The notes: a model not told the origin generated them from the letters alone. A stretch of 64,000 nt of DNA from Opacimonas viscosa (GCF_024199005.1 NZ_JANATA010000001.1:124001-188000), one strand, 5' to 3'; positions 44,868 to 55,332 are shown, counted from the first letter of the stretch. A program made the numbers and translations.

Positions 44868-46652
44868 ATGTTTAACAAAGATAAAGTGAAGGTACTTTCG
44901 TTATCAATGTTAGTTACTTTAGCTTGCGCAGGTACGGCTAATGCAAAAGTAACAGATAAAGATATTCTTAATGATCACCTCTCTACAGATGAAGTCGTTA
45001 CCAACGGTATGGGACTTCAAGGACAAAGATTCAGTCCGCTATCCACAATTAACACCCAAACCATTGAAGATATACGTCCAGTTTGGTCTTTTTCACTGGG
45101 TGGTGAAAAGCAACGTGGTCAAGAATCACAACCTATGATTAAAGATGGTGTTATGTATATAACGGGTTCTTACTCTCGTGTTTATGCGATTGATGCAAAA
45201 ACCGGTGATGAACTTTGGCAATATGAAGCGCGTCTACCCGATGGCATTATGCCTTGCTGTGATGTTATCAACCGTGGTGTGGCGTTATATGGCGATTTGG
45301 TTATTTTTGGTACTTTGGATGCAAAACTTGTTGCACTAAATAAAGATACCGGCAAAGTAGTTTGGAAGAAAAAGGTTGAAGATTATAAAGCGGGTTATTC
45401 AATCTCTGCTGCACCTATAGTGGTTAAAGGTAAAGTTATCACAGGAATTGCTGGTGGTGAATTTGGTGTAGTCGGTAAAGTAAGAGCTTATGATGCAGAA
45501 AATGGCAAACTTGTCTGGGAGCGTCCGACAGTAGAAGGTCATATGGGCTACATCTACGTCGATGGTAAGAAAATTGAAAATGGTATTTCTGGTGGCGCAC
45601 CTGGTCAAACTTGGCCTGCAGACTTATGGAAATCGGGTGGTGCAGCTCCTTGGTTAGGTGGCACATATGATCCGGAAACGGATTCGTTATTCTTTGGTAC
45701 TGGTAACCCTGCACCTTGGAATTCTCATTTACGTCCGGGGGATAACTATTTCTCTTCTTCACGCTTAGCGATTGATCCTGATACAGGTAAAATTAAGTGG
45801 CATTTCCAAACAACCCCTCATGACGGTTGGGATTATGATGGTGTAAACGAGGTAATTTCATTTAATTACGATGACCAAGGTAAAACTGTGCGTGCAGCAG
45901 CGACAGCAGATCGTAATGGCTATTTCTACGTACTTAATCGTGAAAATGGTGATTTCATCCGTGGCTTCCCTTTTGTTGATAAAATTACATGGGCAGAGGG
46001 ACTTGATGAAAATGGACGTCCTATCTACGCTCCTGCAAATCGTCCTGGTAACCCAGCGGATATGGCCGATGGTAAAAAAGGTAAAACAGTTGTCACAGCG
46101 CCTTCATTTTTAGGTGGTAAAAACTGGATGCCAATGGCATACAGCCAAGATACTGGTTTATTCTATGTGCCTTCTAATGAGTGGGAAATGTCCATTTGGA
46201 ATGAACCTACAGCATATAAAAAAGGCGCGGCTTATTTAGGTGCTGGCTTTACCATTAAATCTATTAATGATGATTACATCGGTGTGCTCAAAGCAATAGA
46301 TCCTAAAACAGGTGAAACAGTCTGGTCTTATAAAAACTATGCGCCATTATGGGGCGGTGTACTTGCCACTGCTGGTAACTTAGTTTTCACTGGTAACCCA
46401 GAAGGTTATTTAATGGCGTTTGATGCTAAAACAGGTGAAATGTTGTATAAGTTTAATACTGGTTCAGGCATTGTTGGTTCACCAGTTACATGGGAAATGG
46501 ACGGTGAGCAGTATATTTCAGTACTTTCAGGGTGGGGCGGTGCCGTTCCATTATGGGGTGGTGACGTAGCAAAACGTGTTAAGCACTTAAACCAAGGTGG
46601 CAGTGTTTGGACATTTAAATTACCTAAGAAATACGATTTAGCCAGTAATTAA
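44868..46652 (+). CDS. PQQ-dependent alcohol dehydrogenase, predicted lanthanide type (ExaF/PedH-like)
   Basis: A 594-residue periplasmic quinoprotein. The signal peptide ends TANAKVT and an eight-bladed propeller with tryptophan-docking motifs follows. The vicinal disulfide is C130-C131 ([11 protein letters not shown]). The catalytic Asp322 is followed by Asp324 in [11 protein letters not shown]; the extra Asp at +2 marks lanthanide-dependent enzymes (XoxF, ExaF, PedH), while calcium enzymes have Ala or Ser there. It oxidises primary alcohols and feeds cytochrome c550. ATG 44868 has GAGGA upstream. It has its own upstream region and terminator. Confidence 0.92.
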   Translation: MFNKDKVKVLSLSMLVTLACAGTANAKVTDKDILNDHLSTDEVVTNGMGLQGQRFSPLSTINTQTIEDIRPVWSFSLGGEKQRGQESQPMIKDGVMYITGSYSRVYAIDAKTGDELWQYEARLPDGIMPCCDVINRGVALYGDLVIFGTLDAKLVALNKDTGKVVWKKKVEDYKAGYSISAAPIVVKGKVITGIAGGEFGVVGKVRAYDAENGKLVWERPTVEGHMGYIYVDGKKIENGISGGAPGQTWPADLWKSGGAAPWLGGTYDPETDSLFFGTGNPAPWNSHLRPGDNYFSSSRLAIDPDTGKIKWHFQTTPHDGWDYDGVNEVISFNYDDQGKTVRAAATADRNGYFYVLNRENGDFIRGFPFVDKITWAEGLDENGRPIYAPANRPGNPADMADGKKGKTVVTAPSFLGGKNWMPMAYSQDTGLFYVPSNEWEMSIWNEPTAYKKGAAYLGAGFTIKSINDDYIGVLKAIDPKTGETVWSYKNYAPLWGGVLATAGNLVFTGNPEGYLMAFDAKTGEMLYKFNTGSGIVGSPVTWEMDGEQYISVLSGWGGAVPLWGGDVAKRVKHLNQGGSVWTFKLPKKYDLASN

Positions 46653-46670
46653 TCACCGGTTAAACAGTTT

Positions 46671-46697
46671 AAAGACCTCATTTGAGGTCTTTTTTTT
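46671..46697 (+). terminator. Terminator of the alcohol dehydrogenase gene
   Basis: A perfect 10-bp stem (AAAGACCTCA/TGAGGTCTTT) with a 2-base loop is followed by T's, 19 bases after the stop. Confidence 0.9.
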
Positions 46698-46834
46698 GCC
46701 TAATGTAAATTGTGTACTTTGTATAAGGCCCAGTTACCAAATAAAAGGTCATATGTACAAATAGAATATTACATATCAAGGTGTGTTCCTTGACTAACCA
46801 ATAAATGAATTTACCTAAGCAATTCAATCCATTA

Positions 46835-46850
46835 TTTTTCTCATTCTTTT
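46835..46850 (-). promoter_or_regulatory. Shared regulon motif, site 3 (aldehyde dehydrogenase promoter)
   Basis: Reverse strand AAAAGAATGAGAAAAA matches the AAAGAATGAGA core. On the forward strand CCCAAAGTAGGG at 46860-46871 may be a second half. It lies 160-175 bp before the ATG, in the 357-bp gap, which otherwise holds only the terminator. Confidence 0.45.
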
Positions 46851-47009
46851 ATTTCTCCTCCCAAAGTAGGGTTTTTTTACCTCCTTTGATCAATAGAACA
46901 AATGCGCTTATTTGCGCAAGATATTACCGTTAATTAATAAAAATTTAACAATTAAAATTATTATTTAAAGATGCTTATAGGTATCTCTTTTCAATTACTC
47001 GAGGTTATT

Positions 47010-48530
47010 ATGATCTACGCAAATCCAGGAAGTGAAGGCTCTGTCGTAACTTTTAAAGCAAAATATGAAAACTTTATCGGTGGCGAATGGATTGCCCCAG
47101 TTAAAGGTGAATATTTTACTAACACATCGACTGTTGATGGCAGTGATATTTGTCAAGTTCCACGTTCTACCGCTGAAGATGTAGAGTTAGCATTAGATGC
47201 AGCACACGCAGCAAAAGCTTCTTGGGCAGCCACATCTGTTGCTGCACGCTCTAATTTATTATTACAAATTGCCGACCGCATGGAGCAAAATCTTGAGATG
47301 CTTGCTGTTGCAGAGACTTGGGACAATGGTAAAGCTATTCGTGAAACATTAAATGCAGATGTCCCATTATGTATTGACCATTTCCGTTATTATGCAGGAT
47401 GTATTCGCGCTCAGGAAGGCACGTTATCTGAGATTGACGAAAATACAGTCGCTTACCACTATCATGAACCTTATGGCGTGGTCGGTCAGATCATACCTTG
47501 GAACTTCCCATTATTAATGGCTGCATGGAAACTCGCCCCAGCGTTAGCTGCCGGTAATGTGGTTGTGTTAAAACCTGCTGAGCAGACACCTACCACTATT
47601 TTATTACTTATGGAGATTATCCAAGATATTTTACCTGCAGGTGTGATTAATGTCGTTAACGGTTTTGGTAAAGAAGCTGGTGAAGCTCTCGCAACTTCTA
47701 CGCGCATAGCTAAAGTTGCATTTACAGGTTCTACGCCTGTAGGTGAACATATTCTAAAATGTGCGGCTGAAAATCTTATTCCTTCCACTGTTGAGCTAGG
47801 TGGTAAATCACCTAATATCTTCTTTAGCGATATTATGAATCAAGAAGATGAGTTCATTGACAAATGTGCTGAAGGTTTTGTGTTGGGTTACTTCAACCAA
47901 GGTGAGGTATGTACATGTCCATCTCGTGCGCTGATTCAAGAAGATATTTATGATGCGTTTATGGAGCGTGTGTTAGCTAAAACTAAAGCGATTGTTCGAG
48001 GTAATCCGCTAGATACGGATTGTATGGTTGGTGCTCAGGCATCCAATCAACAATTTGACAAAATCATGTCCTATATCGATATCGGTAAAAAAGAAGGCGC
48101 TGAAGTCGTTACTGGTGGTGATGTGGAAACACAATCAGCAGCGTTAACTAATGGTGCATATGTTCAACCGACTATCCTTAAAGGTGATAACTCCATGCGT
48201 ATTTTCCAAGAAGAGATTTTTGGACCTGTTATCGCCGTGACAACGTTTAAAACTGAAGAAGAAGCATTGGCAATTGCAAATGATACAGTGTTTGGTTTAG
48301 GTGCGGGTCTGTGGACGCGAGATGCAAATCGCGCTTATCGTATGGGCCGTAAGATTGAGGCTGGACGTGTTTGGACTAATTGTTATCATTTATATCCTGC
48401 TCATGCAGCATTTGGTGGTTACAAAAAATCTGGGATTGGTCGAGAAACGCATAAGATGATGCTTGACCATTATCAACAAACAAAGAACTTACTTGTGAGC
48501 TATGATACAAATCCATTAGGTTTCTTCTAA
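47010..48530 (+). CDS. NAD-dependent aldehyde dehydrogenase (ExaC/PedI-like)
   Basis: A 506-residue ALDH, the length of the ExaC/AcoD group. The catalytic Glu lies in [12 protein letters not shown], the Cys in [12 protein letters not shown] and the cofactor motif is [12 protein letters not shown]. It oxidises the aldehyde made by the alcohol dehydrogenase to an acid in the cytoplasm. ATG 47010 has GAGG 5 bases upstream; the frame is open from 46971. It is preceded by its own regulatory gap and followed by a strong hairpin. Confidence 0.94.
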   Translation: MIYANPGSEGSVVTFKAKYENFIGGEWIAPVKGEYFTNTSTVDGSDICQVPRSTAEDVELALDAAHAAKASWAATSVAARSNLLLQIADRMEQNLEMLAVAETWDNGKAIRETLNADVPLCIDHFRYYAGCIRAQEGTLSEIDENTVAYHYHEPYGVVGQIIPWNFPLLMAAWKLAPALAAGNVVVLKPAEQTPTTILLLMEIIQDILPAGVINVVNGFGKEAGEALATSTRIAKVAFTGSTPVGEHILKCAAENLIPSTVELGGKSPNIFFSDIMNQEDEFIDKCAEGFVLGYFNQGEVCTCPSRALIQEDIYDAFMERVLAKTKAIVRGNPLDTDCMVGAQASNQQFDKIMSYIDIGKKEGAEVVTGGDVETQSAALTNGAYVQPTILKGDNSMRIFQEEIFGPVIAVTTFKTEEEALAIANDTVFGLGAGLWTRDANRAYRMGRKIEAGRVWTNCYHLYPAHAAFGGYKKSGIGRETHKMMLDHYQQTKNLLVSYDTNPLGFF

Positions 48531-48543
48531 ATCTTACTCAGAG

Positions 48544-48577
48544 ATAAACAGGCGACATGAGTCGCCTGTTTATTTTC
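48544..48577. terminator. Terminator between aldehyde dehydrogenase and NosR-like gene
   Basis: A 10-bp perfect stem (AACAGGCGAC/GTCGCCTGTT), extending to 13 pairs, has loop ATGA and is followed by a T-rich stretch. It lies 14 bases after the stop. Confidence 0.85.
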
Positions 48578-48603
48578 TACAGTAATGATAAGGGTATAGA
48601 CAA

Positions 48604-50688
48604 ATGAATATACACAAATGTTCAGTGTGGTTATGTTTATTTTTTTGTATCTCTTTAAGCCATTTATCGTTCGGAAAAGAAGGGGATGTGACTGATATTC
48701 CTACTGCGATAGATGAGATATTTCCCACTGCAACTCGAATAGGCGCACCAGATCCAGATATTCCTGTTACACCGGTTTATCAATTAAACCAGTTGCTTGG
48801 TTACGTTTTTGAAAGTCAAGACTTTGCACCGTTCATGGGTTTCACAGGAGAGCCAATCAATATCCTCATTGGCTTAGATCCGGACGGAAACCTACTGGGC
48901 TTACGCCTCATTAAACATAATGAACCAATATTTGTGCATGGTTTAGGGCCTGAGCCATTATTGGAGTTTATTACACAATATACCGGACATTCTATCCGTG
49001 AACGTTTTATGATTGACGCCAAAGATAAAAGCGTACCGGATAATACCTATTTCGATGGTGTGACAAAAGCTACAGTGTCTGTGTTGGTCGTAAATGATAC
49101 GATTATTACTGCGGCACTCAAAGTCGCGATGGCAAAATTAGATGGGTTTGTTGCACCTTCCAATATGCTCATTGATCCCGATGTATTTGTCCCCTTATCC
49201 TTTACCGAATTAGTCGAGCAAGGGTATATAAAAAAATGGATAGTACACAGAAATGACTTGGTAAATCTGCCTAGTGAAGTGAGGGCAGCTATCAACGATG
49301 TTCCTTTGGCGTTTGAGCACTTTATTGAACTGTATTTTGCGTTTTTGGATATTCCCATTGTTGCCAGAAATTTATTGAGTGAGTCTGAAAGAACACGTTT
49401 ATTAGAAAACTTAAAGCCAGGCGAGCAGCCCTTATTGGTGATGAGTCGTGGTGATTATTCGTTTATTGGCGACGATTTTATAGCGCAAACTGTACCAGCT
49501 CGTTTGAATCTAAGCCAAAATACATTCCCAGTGGCTTTAAAAGATATCGATTTTTATAGTTTTTATGAACCTGAGTTTATTACCGAAGTCCCCTCATATA
49601 ATGATGTAAAAGTACTCCGTTTGAAATCACAAACAGGGTTTGAGTTAAATCGAACTATTGATTTAGGTTTGGGTATTAACTATCAAGCCTCTTTTTTTGA
49701 TACACAGCAACATGTATTTACTACCACGTTAGATTTGCCAACGAATTTGTTTAAGTTGAACCCAGCTGCCAAATCAGCTACTCCTATTCCATTATGGCAG
49801 CGTATCTGGTCAGAAAGGGTGGGGGTTATAGTGATAACGTGTCTATATTTGATCTTGCTCACCGGAGTATTTATTAAACAACAAAGTTTAGTCAAACACA
49901 CGCGTCTCACTCACCAAGTTCGCGCGGTTTCCTTATTCTTTGTTTTGTTCTTTATTGGTTTTTATGCTCAAGGGCAGCTTTCTGTAGTCAATATATATAC
50001 CTTACTTCTAGCTGTGCTAAATGGCTTTAAAATCCAAGTGTTTTTACTCGATCCAGTGATTTTTATTTTATGGGTATTTGTTTTTATTAGTCTTTTTATT
50101 GTCGGTCGTGGGCTGTTTTGTGGTTGGTTATGTCCCTTTGGGGCTTTGCAGGAAATACTTGGTTGGGTGGCTAAACGTTGCCGAATAAAACAGATAAAAC
50201 TTAACTCACAACAGCATCGTTGGGGGCAATCATTAAAATATTTTATATTGCTGGGATTATTGGCAAGTGCATTCTTTTCGGTTGATATAGCAGAGAAACT
50301 TGCGGAGGTTGAACCCTTTAAAACGTCAATAACGTTGTATTTTGTTCGTACTTGGCCATTCGTTTTGTATGCTGTTTTATTGTTGCTATTAAGTCTCAAG
50401 ATCCACAAAGTATATTGTCGATATTTATGTCCATTAGGCGCAGGTTTGGCTATTGTGGGTAGGTATCCCTTATTAAAATTATTACGAAGACGGTCTGAAT
50501 GTGGTACTCCTTGTCAACTTTGTAAAACTAAAAAATGTGATATTGATGCCATTAATAAAGATGGGTCAATCGATTATGCAGAGTGTATTCAATGTTTGGA
50601 ATGTGTAGTTACGATTGAAAATCCTAATATTTGTGTCATTGATAAGTACAAAAATAAATCAATAAAAGTAAAGAATGTAGGGCATTAG
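48604..50688 (+). CDS. NosR/NirI-family membrane iron-sulfur flavoprotein
   Basis: A 694-residue protein. It has a signal peptide, then a periplasmic FMN-binding-type domain with the flavin-attachment-like Thr region (YFDGVTKATVSVLVV, about residue 155), about five to six membrane helices (400-620), two membrane-proximal CxxxCP motifs (CGWLCPFGA, CRYLCPLGA) and a cytoplasmic cysteine-rich end (CGTPCQLCKTKKC, then CIQCLECV). NosR transfers electrons across the membrane for N2O reduction; here no nos genes are near, so a link to the quinoprotein system is inferred. The C-terminal cysteine spacing departs from classic 4Fe-4S ferredoxin motifs. Confidence 0.85.
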   Translation: MNIHKCSVWLCLFFCISLSHLSFGKEGDVTDIPTAIDEIFPTATRIGAPDPDIPVTPVYQLNQLLGYVFESQDFAPFMGFTGEPINILIGLDPDGNLLGLRLIKHNEPIFVHGLGPEPLLEFITQYTGHSIRERFMIDAKDKSVPDNTYFDGVTKATVSVLVVNDTIITAALKVAMAKLDGFVAPSNMLIDPDVFVPLSFTELVEQGYIKKWIVHRNDLVNLPSEVRAAINDVPLAFEHFIELYFAFLDIPIVARNLLSESERTRLLENLKPGEQPLLVMSRGDYSFIGDDFIAQTVPARLNLSQNTFPVALKDIDFYSFYEPEFITEVPSYNDVKVLRLKSQTGFELNRTIDLGLGINYQASFFDTQQHVFTTTLDLPTNLFKLNPAAKSATPIPLWQRIWSERVGVIVITCLYLILLTGVFIKQQSLVKHTRLTHQVRAVSLFFVLFFIGFYAQGQLSVVNIYTLLLAVLNGFKIQVFLLDPVIFILWVFVFISLFIVGRGLFCGWLCPFGALQEILGWVAKRCRIKQIKLNSQQHRWGQSLKYFILLGLLASAFFSVDIAEKLAEVEPFKTSITLYFVRTWPFVLYAVLLLLLSLKIHKVYCRYLCPLGAGLAIVGRYPLLKLLRRRSECGTPCQLCKTKKCDIDAINKDGSIDYAECIQCLECVVTIENPNICVIDKYKNKSIKVKNVGH

Positions 50689-50767
50689 TCTTATATCAAC
50701 TCTGTTAAGCTATGCATTATAGGTTAAAACCTATATATTTAAATAAAGTTAAAGAATTGTTTAATTT

Positions 50768-51910
50768 ATGTTTACTTATCAAGCTATATCGAATAAATCA
50801 AATGCTAGTGCTGCTTGTTTAGAACTTTATGAACAACTGCACACAACAAATACTGATATTATTCTATTTTTTTGCTCATCTTTATTTGATTTAGATGTAG
50901 TTGCCCAACAAATGCAGACTTTATTTGTGGATAAGACTTGCTTAGGGTGCACGACCGCGGGTGAGTTTGCTGGCAATGGGTATGAAACTCAAACAATCGT
51001 TGCAGTGGGTTTTAATCCGAATTACTTTAGTTTTAGTTATTCATACGTCGAAGATATTCAGAACTTTTCTCTTATTGATGCACAGAAAGTGATGCAATAT
51101 TTACATGCTGATCTGAAAAGAAAAGCAATGGCACCTATTGCTACACAATCCTTTATTGTTTCTTTGGTAGATGGCTTGTCATCCGCAGAGGAAGAATTTC
51201 TAGTTAATTTTGATACTGCGACACAAAATTTCCCGCATTTTGGTGGTAGCGCTGGAGATGATCAGGGATTGAATCAGACATTTATCTATTATGATGGTCA
51301 ATTTAAAACGTCCTCTGCTGTCATAATTATGTTTAATACATCCTTAAAATTTTCTGTGTTTTCTACCCACCATGTGCTCGCGAGTGTACAAAAATTAATT
51401 GTGACCGATGCAGATCCCAAAACCAGACAAGTATTCGAAATTAATGGCGAACCGGCTGCAGAGGTTTATGCAAATACTTTAGGTATGAATGTAGATCAAT
51501 TAGAGCCAGAAGTATTCTCTATCCATCCTCTGGCTGTCAAGGTAAGGGGAGAATACTATATTCGTTCTATTCAAAGAGTGAATAAAGATTTTAATAGTTT
51601 GTCATTTTATTGTGCCGTGGATGTTGGGATCGTGTTGAATGAAGTGCAATTAACAGATATCAATACTCCGTTAAGGGAATTATTAGAATACAAACAAAAT
51701 GGACTGGGATCACCTGCTATGGTGTTAGGCTTTGATTGTTTTTTACGGCGCTTAGAAGTGACCGAGAAAAAGCTTGAAAAAGATACCCGACAACTGCAAA
51801 AAAACTTTAATTTGATAGGTTTTAATGCTTATGGTGAACATTTAAATGGCGTACATTTGAATCAAACGTTTACCGGCGTATTTATTAGCAAAGAGCTACA
51901 CAATGACTAG
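50768..51910 (+). CDS. FIST domain sensor protein (NosP-like)
   Basis: A 380-residue soluble protein with a FIST_N domain (ADLFDLDVVA-like SSLFDLDVVAQQMQTLF, then CLGCTTAGEFAGNGYETQ) and a FIST_C domain (ending NLIGFNAYGEHLNGVHLNQTFTG). In Pseudomonas aeruginosa the FIST protein NosP binds heme and nitric oxide and controls the kinase encoded next to it. Here too the next gene, overlapping by 8 bases, is a NahK/ErcS'-like kinase. Ligand identity here is inferred. Confidence 0.85.
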   Translation: MFTYQAISNKSNASAACLELYEQLHTTNTDIILFFCSSLFDLDVVAQQMQTLFVDKTCLGCTTAGEFAGNGYETQTIVAVGFNPNYFSFSYSYVEDIQNFSLIDAQKVMQYLHADLKRKAMAPIATQSFIVSLVDGLSSAEEEFLVNFDTATQNFPHFGGSAGDDQGLNQTFIYYDGQFKTSSAVIIMFNTSLKFSVFSTHHVLASVQKLIVTDADPKTRQVFEINGEPAAEVYANTLGMNVDQLEPEVFSIHPLAVKVRGEYYIRSIQRVNKDFNSLSFYCAVDVGIVLNEVQLTDINTPLRELLEYKQNGLGSPAMVLGFDCFLRRLEVTEKKLEKDTRQLQKNFNLIGFNAYGEHLNGVHLNQTFTGVFISKELHND

Positions 51911-54446
51911 TAAGCCATTAACATTTACCTGCGCCGCCGATGAGTTGGCATACTACAAAGCAGAAAATAAAAAATTAAAAAAAATTAATGACGCATTAAT
52001 ATACCGCATTGAAGAAGGAGGTGGTAATCAAAATGTGGCTTATTCAGTATTTGAAAACTCGGTTCATTTGTCCCATCAAGTCAATATCAAAACTCACGAG
52101 TTAAATGTCGCATTGAAAGACTTACAAGAAGTGAATAAACAACTTCTTCATGCGAATCATGTTGCTACTCAGGCTAAACAACGTTTTTCTGATGCGATTG
52201 AGAGTATCAATCAGGCCTTTGTACTGCTGGATGACAAAGGTAAAATACTGTTGTTAAACACTCGATTTGAAAAGTTTTGGCGTGAATTTAAATTTTATCC
52301 TAAAGCCGGTGACAATTATTATGAATTAAAGTCATTAGCCAAAAGCAAAGGTATTATTTTAAGTTTAACACCAAGTAATAATAACCAATCAATTTATCAC
52401 TTAAATAACAACCGTTGGTTCCAATTGACCGAAAGGCCTACCTCTGACGATGGGTCGGTATTGTTATTTACTGATATTACTGATTTGAAACAAGCTGAAT
52501 CAGAGCGTTATGAGAGAGCCATTGATAAGCAAAATAAACTTCTCCAAGGCTTAATTGATAATTTAAATCAAGGCGTTTTATTGGTAGATGCTTATGGCGA
52601 TATCCAGGTATGGAATAAAGAGTTTCTTACCTTGAGTGCATTAGACCAACTGAGCAAAAGAAAACTCAATACCATTACAAATATTAAAGATGCTGCTGAG
52701 TATACTGAATTATTGATTGATGATATTCCTTTAGATAATGAGTTCCAGCAGATTTTGAGCAATGAAAAAGTCATTCAAATTGAACACCACCGCTTAACCA
52801 ATGGTCAAACCATCAAGACGTTTGTTGATATTACCAATCAGTATAATTATGCACAGTCATTAAGAGAAAGTGAAACGTGGTTACGTACCATCACCGATAA
52901 TGTTCCTGCTATGATTGCGTATATTAACAAAAATAAGGAATTTACCTTTACAAATAAAGCTTACAACCGTTGGTATAATCCGCAAAATATTAATTTGGTC
53001 GGTCGTGATCTCCAAACATCAAAATTATTCAATAATTATGAGCGTCTCGAACGTTATGTGAATAAAGCACTAACGGGTGAGCTTGTGAGTTTTGAAAGTA
53101 AGGAGGTCAATCAGTTGGGAGATGAGGCATATTTATTAAAAACATATGTACCTAATTTTAATCACCAACAAGAAGTAGATGGGTTTTTCGTAATGATAAC
53201 AGATATTACTGAGCGAATTAATACAGCTACTGCGTTACAAAACGCATACGATGATTTAGAAATTCGTATTCAACAACGAACTACAGAGTTACAAGAAGAA
53301 ATAAATATAAGAAAACATGCGCAAAGTAATTTGTCTTTAGCGAAAAGGGAAGCAGAACAAGCCAATGAATCGAAGACCAAATTTTTAGCCGCTGTCAGTC
53401 ACGACCTTATGCAACCACTTAATGCTGCGCAACTATTTGCGTCGTCATTTACTAGTCGAATATCAGCGGACCAAAAAAACGCATTAGTACATTCGATTAA
53501 GAATTCGTTAAACGACCTTGAAAACTTAATCGTTACTTTAATTGACATATCTAAACTGGATGCAGGTGTCATTCAACCTGATAATCAAGTATTTCAACTA
53601 AATTCGTTACTGAGTAATATTGCGAATGATTATGAAACGATTTCTCAAGCACAAAATATCAGTTTTACTTTTAGCCCAGTTAGTGCAAATGTCTATTCCG
53701 ACAGTATGTTGCTGGCAAGGATCTTAAGAAATTATTTATCCAACGCGGTAAAACATGCTCAAGCTACTCACATCCACCTGTATGTTGAAGAACATGAAGA
53801 AATCCTCAGAATCGTAGTCAGTGATAACGGCAAAGGAATTGCAAAAAACCATTTGGCTGAAATTTATCATGAGTTTAAACGTTTAAATACCCGTTCTGAT
53901 GCCCATAACAGTCTTGGGTTAGGACTTGCCATTGTAGATAAAATAGCAAAAATATTGAGTCACAAAATAGGGGTTCAATCTACATTAGAACATGGAGCTG
54001 AATTTTGGGTAGATGTACCTATTGCACATAATCAATCTGCAACAAAGTCTGTTTTATCAATGGCGACGCCTATTGAATCCCAAGCGGGGCAACATGCTTG
54101 GGTGATTGATAACGACCCTAATATTTGCTTAGGTATGGCAACATTGTTAACTCAGTGGGGGATGCATGTCACAACAGCGACCAGCCTCACAGAATTAAAA
54201 GAAAAAGTGAATGTCGCTGAGGATCATTGTGATGTTTTAATTGTTGACTATCATTTAGATAATAACAAAAACGGTTTAGATGAAAGCCAATACATCAATG
54301 CAATGCGTACAAAAATACTGCCTGTTGTGATGATCACCGCAAATTTCAGTCAAGCACTTAAAGAAAAAACGAAAAGAAAAGGAATACGTTTACTCAACAA
54401 ACCATTAAAACCTTTGCGATTGAAAATGGTTTTACAAAACTTATAG
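51903..54446 (+). CDS. Hybrid sensor histidine kinase (NahK/ErcS'-like)
   Basis: An 847-residue cytoplasmic kinase without clear membrane helices. It has an N-terminal coiled region, three PAS-like domains (about 95-190, 210-310, 325-440), a coiled coil (LQNAYDDLEIRIQQRTTELQ), a HisKA with His in AAVSHDLMQPLNAAQLFASS, an HATPase (NYLSNAVKHAQ, GKGIAKNHL, LGLGLAIVDK) and a C-terminal receiver with Asp in VLIVDYHLDN. This matches the ErcS'/NahK class linked to ethanol-oxidation regulation. It is coupled to the NosP-like gene and convergent with the AgmR-like regulator. Confidence 0.9.
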   Translation: MTSKPLTFTCAADELAYYKAENKKLKKINDALIYRIEEGGGNQNVAYSVFENSVHLSHQVNIKTHELNVALKDLQEVNKQLLHANHVATQAKQRFSDAIESINQAFVLLDDKGKILLLNTRFEKFWREFKFYPKAGDNYYELKSLAKSKGIILSLTPSNNNQSIYHLNNNRWFQLTERPTSDDGSVLLFTDITDLKQAESERYERAIDKQNKLLQGLIDNLNQGVLLVDAYGDIQVWNKEFLTLSALDQLSKRKLNTITNIKDAAEYTELLIDDIPLDNEFQQILSNEKVIQIEHHRLTNGQTIKTFVDITNQYNYAQSLRESETWLRTITDNVPAMIAYINKNKEFTFTNKAYNRWYNPQNINLVGRDLQTSKLFNNYERLERYVNKALTGELVSFESKEVNQLGDEAYLLKTYVPNFNHQQEVDGFFVMITDITERINTATALQNAYDDLEIRIQQRTTELQEEINIRKHAQSNLSLAKREAEQANESKTKFLAAVSHDLMQPLNAAQLFASSFTSRISADQKNALVHSIKNSLNDLENLIVTLIDISKLDAGVIQPDNQVFQLNSLLSNIANDYETISQAQNISFTFSPVSANVYSDSMLLARILRNYLSNAVKHAQATHIHLYVEEHEEILRIVVSDNGKGIAKNHLAEIYHEFKRLNTRSDAHNSLGLGLAIVDKIAKILSHKIGVQSTLEHGAEFWVDVPIAHNQSATKSVLSMATPIESQAGQHAWVIDNDPNICLGMATLLTQWGMHVTTATSLTELKEKVNVAEDHCDVLIVDYHLDNNKNGLDESQYINAMRTKILPVVMITANFSQALKEKTKRKGIRLLNKPLKPLRLKMVLQNL

Positions 54447-54496
54447 TGCAAGAACGATGATTTTATAAGGCGTCAAATTTTATCATATCAAGGTCT

Positions 54497-55162
54497 TTAT
54501 CTTTTTAAATATTGGTCAAAGTCGATATTAGCGCTGCCAACAACAACCTTGACTCTATTGGTCGCTCCAAGTTTTTTCAAGATGGAAGATACATGTGATT
54601 TAACGGTAGTCTCAGAAATATTCATTTCATATGCGATAGCTTTATTCGCTTCACCTTTTGTTAAGTGTTTTAACACCATAAGTTCTTTACGAGTTAATAA
54701 ATGAATTTTCTCGGGTAATATTTCAAACTCTTTTTTAGCTTGAGGTGCGGTTTGTGTGGATGCGGTACGAATAATATCGGAAGGCAAACAGACATTGCCA
54801 TTGAATATCGAACTTAGAGAGTCTGCAATTGACTCTACTGAAGATGATTTGGATATAAAACCTACAGCACCATAAGAAATAGTTTGTAAGATTTGCTGTT
54901 TGTCATTTTCAGCTGAGACAATTACTACAGGCGTTTCTGGAAACTCATTACGCAGAGAGAGTAGGCCATTTAACCCTGAAGTATTTGGCATATTTAAATC
55001 TAAAAGGACCAAATCGTAATCACTGTTGTTTTGTAATTGAGTTACTGCCGCTTCGATAGATTCTGCAGCATCACATTGGGTACCAGGAAACTTTTCATCA
55101 ATAATACCACTGATGGCTTGTCTAAAAATGGGATGATCATCAACGACTAAAAGTTTATACAT
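54497..55162 (-). CDS. agmR: LuxR-family response regulator (AgmR/ErbR/PedR2-like)
   Basis: A 221-residue regulator. The receiver starts YKLLVVDDHPIFRQAISGII with Asp in LVLLDLNMPN and Lys in GAVGFISKSS. The LuxR HTH contains LTRKELMVLKHLTKGEANKA, then ISETTVKSHVSSIL. Length and sequence are very close to AgmR/ErbR of P. aeruginosa and PedR2 of P. putida, which switch PQQ-alcohol dehydrogenases and, for PedR2, respond to lanthanides. It is the best candidate to read the repeated motif in this locus. Confidence 0.9.
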   Translation of the reverse strand: MYKLLVVDDHPIFRQAISGIIDEKFPGTQCDAAESIEAAVTQLQNNSDYDLVLLDLNMPNTSGLNGLLSLRNEFPETPVVIVSAENDKQQILQTISYGAVGFISKSSSVESIADSLSSIFNGNVCLPSDIIRTASTQTAPQAKKEFEILPEKIHLLTRKELMVLKHLTKGEANKAIAYEMNISETTVKSHVSSILKKLGATNRVKVVVGSANIDFDQYLKR

Positions 55163-55270
55163 AACACAATTTCAAAAATTAATTATGACTTTAATTTAAC
55201 ATTTTATTAATGTTTTTGTAGCGTTAATTTATCCTACTTTCGTATGGTTAAAAAACCGTCTTAAGGAATA

Positions 55271-55296
55271 AAAAAAACGCCTCAATTGAGGCGTTT
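55271..55296. terminator. Bidirectional terminator after the porin gene
   Basis: A perfect palindrome (AAAACGCCTCAATTGAGGCG plus TTTT) is flanked by an A run, giving a T run on the minus strand. It lies 37 bases past the porin stop. Confidence 0.9.
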
Positions 55297-55332
55297 TCGG
55301 GGCATACTAATTAAAATTAAATATATTTAATT

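Noticed and set aside
45399-45762. Minus-strand ORFs inside the alcohol dehydrogenase gene
   Set aside because: They are antisense shadows with no ribosome binding site and low-complexity His/Gln-rich translations. The plus-strand frame is a clear enzyme.
46653-47009. A pqqA-type precursor peptide gene between the dehydrogenase and ALDH genes
   Set aside because: No short ORF with the conserved Glu-x3-Tyr core was found in any frame I read.
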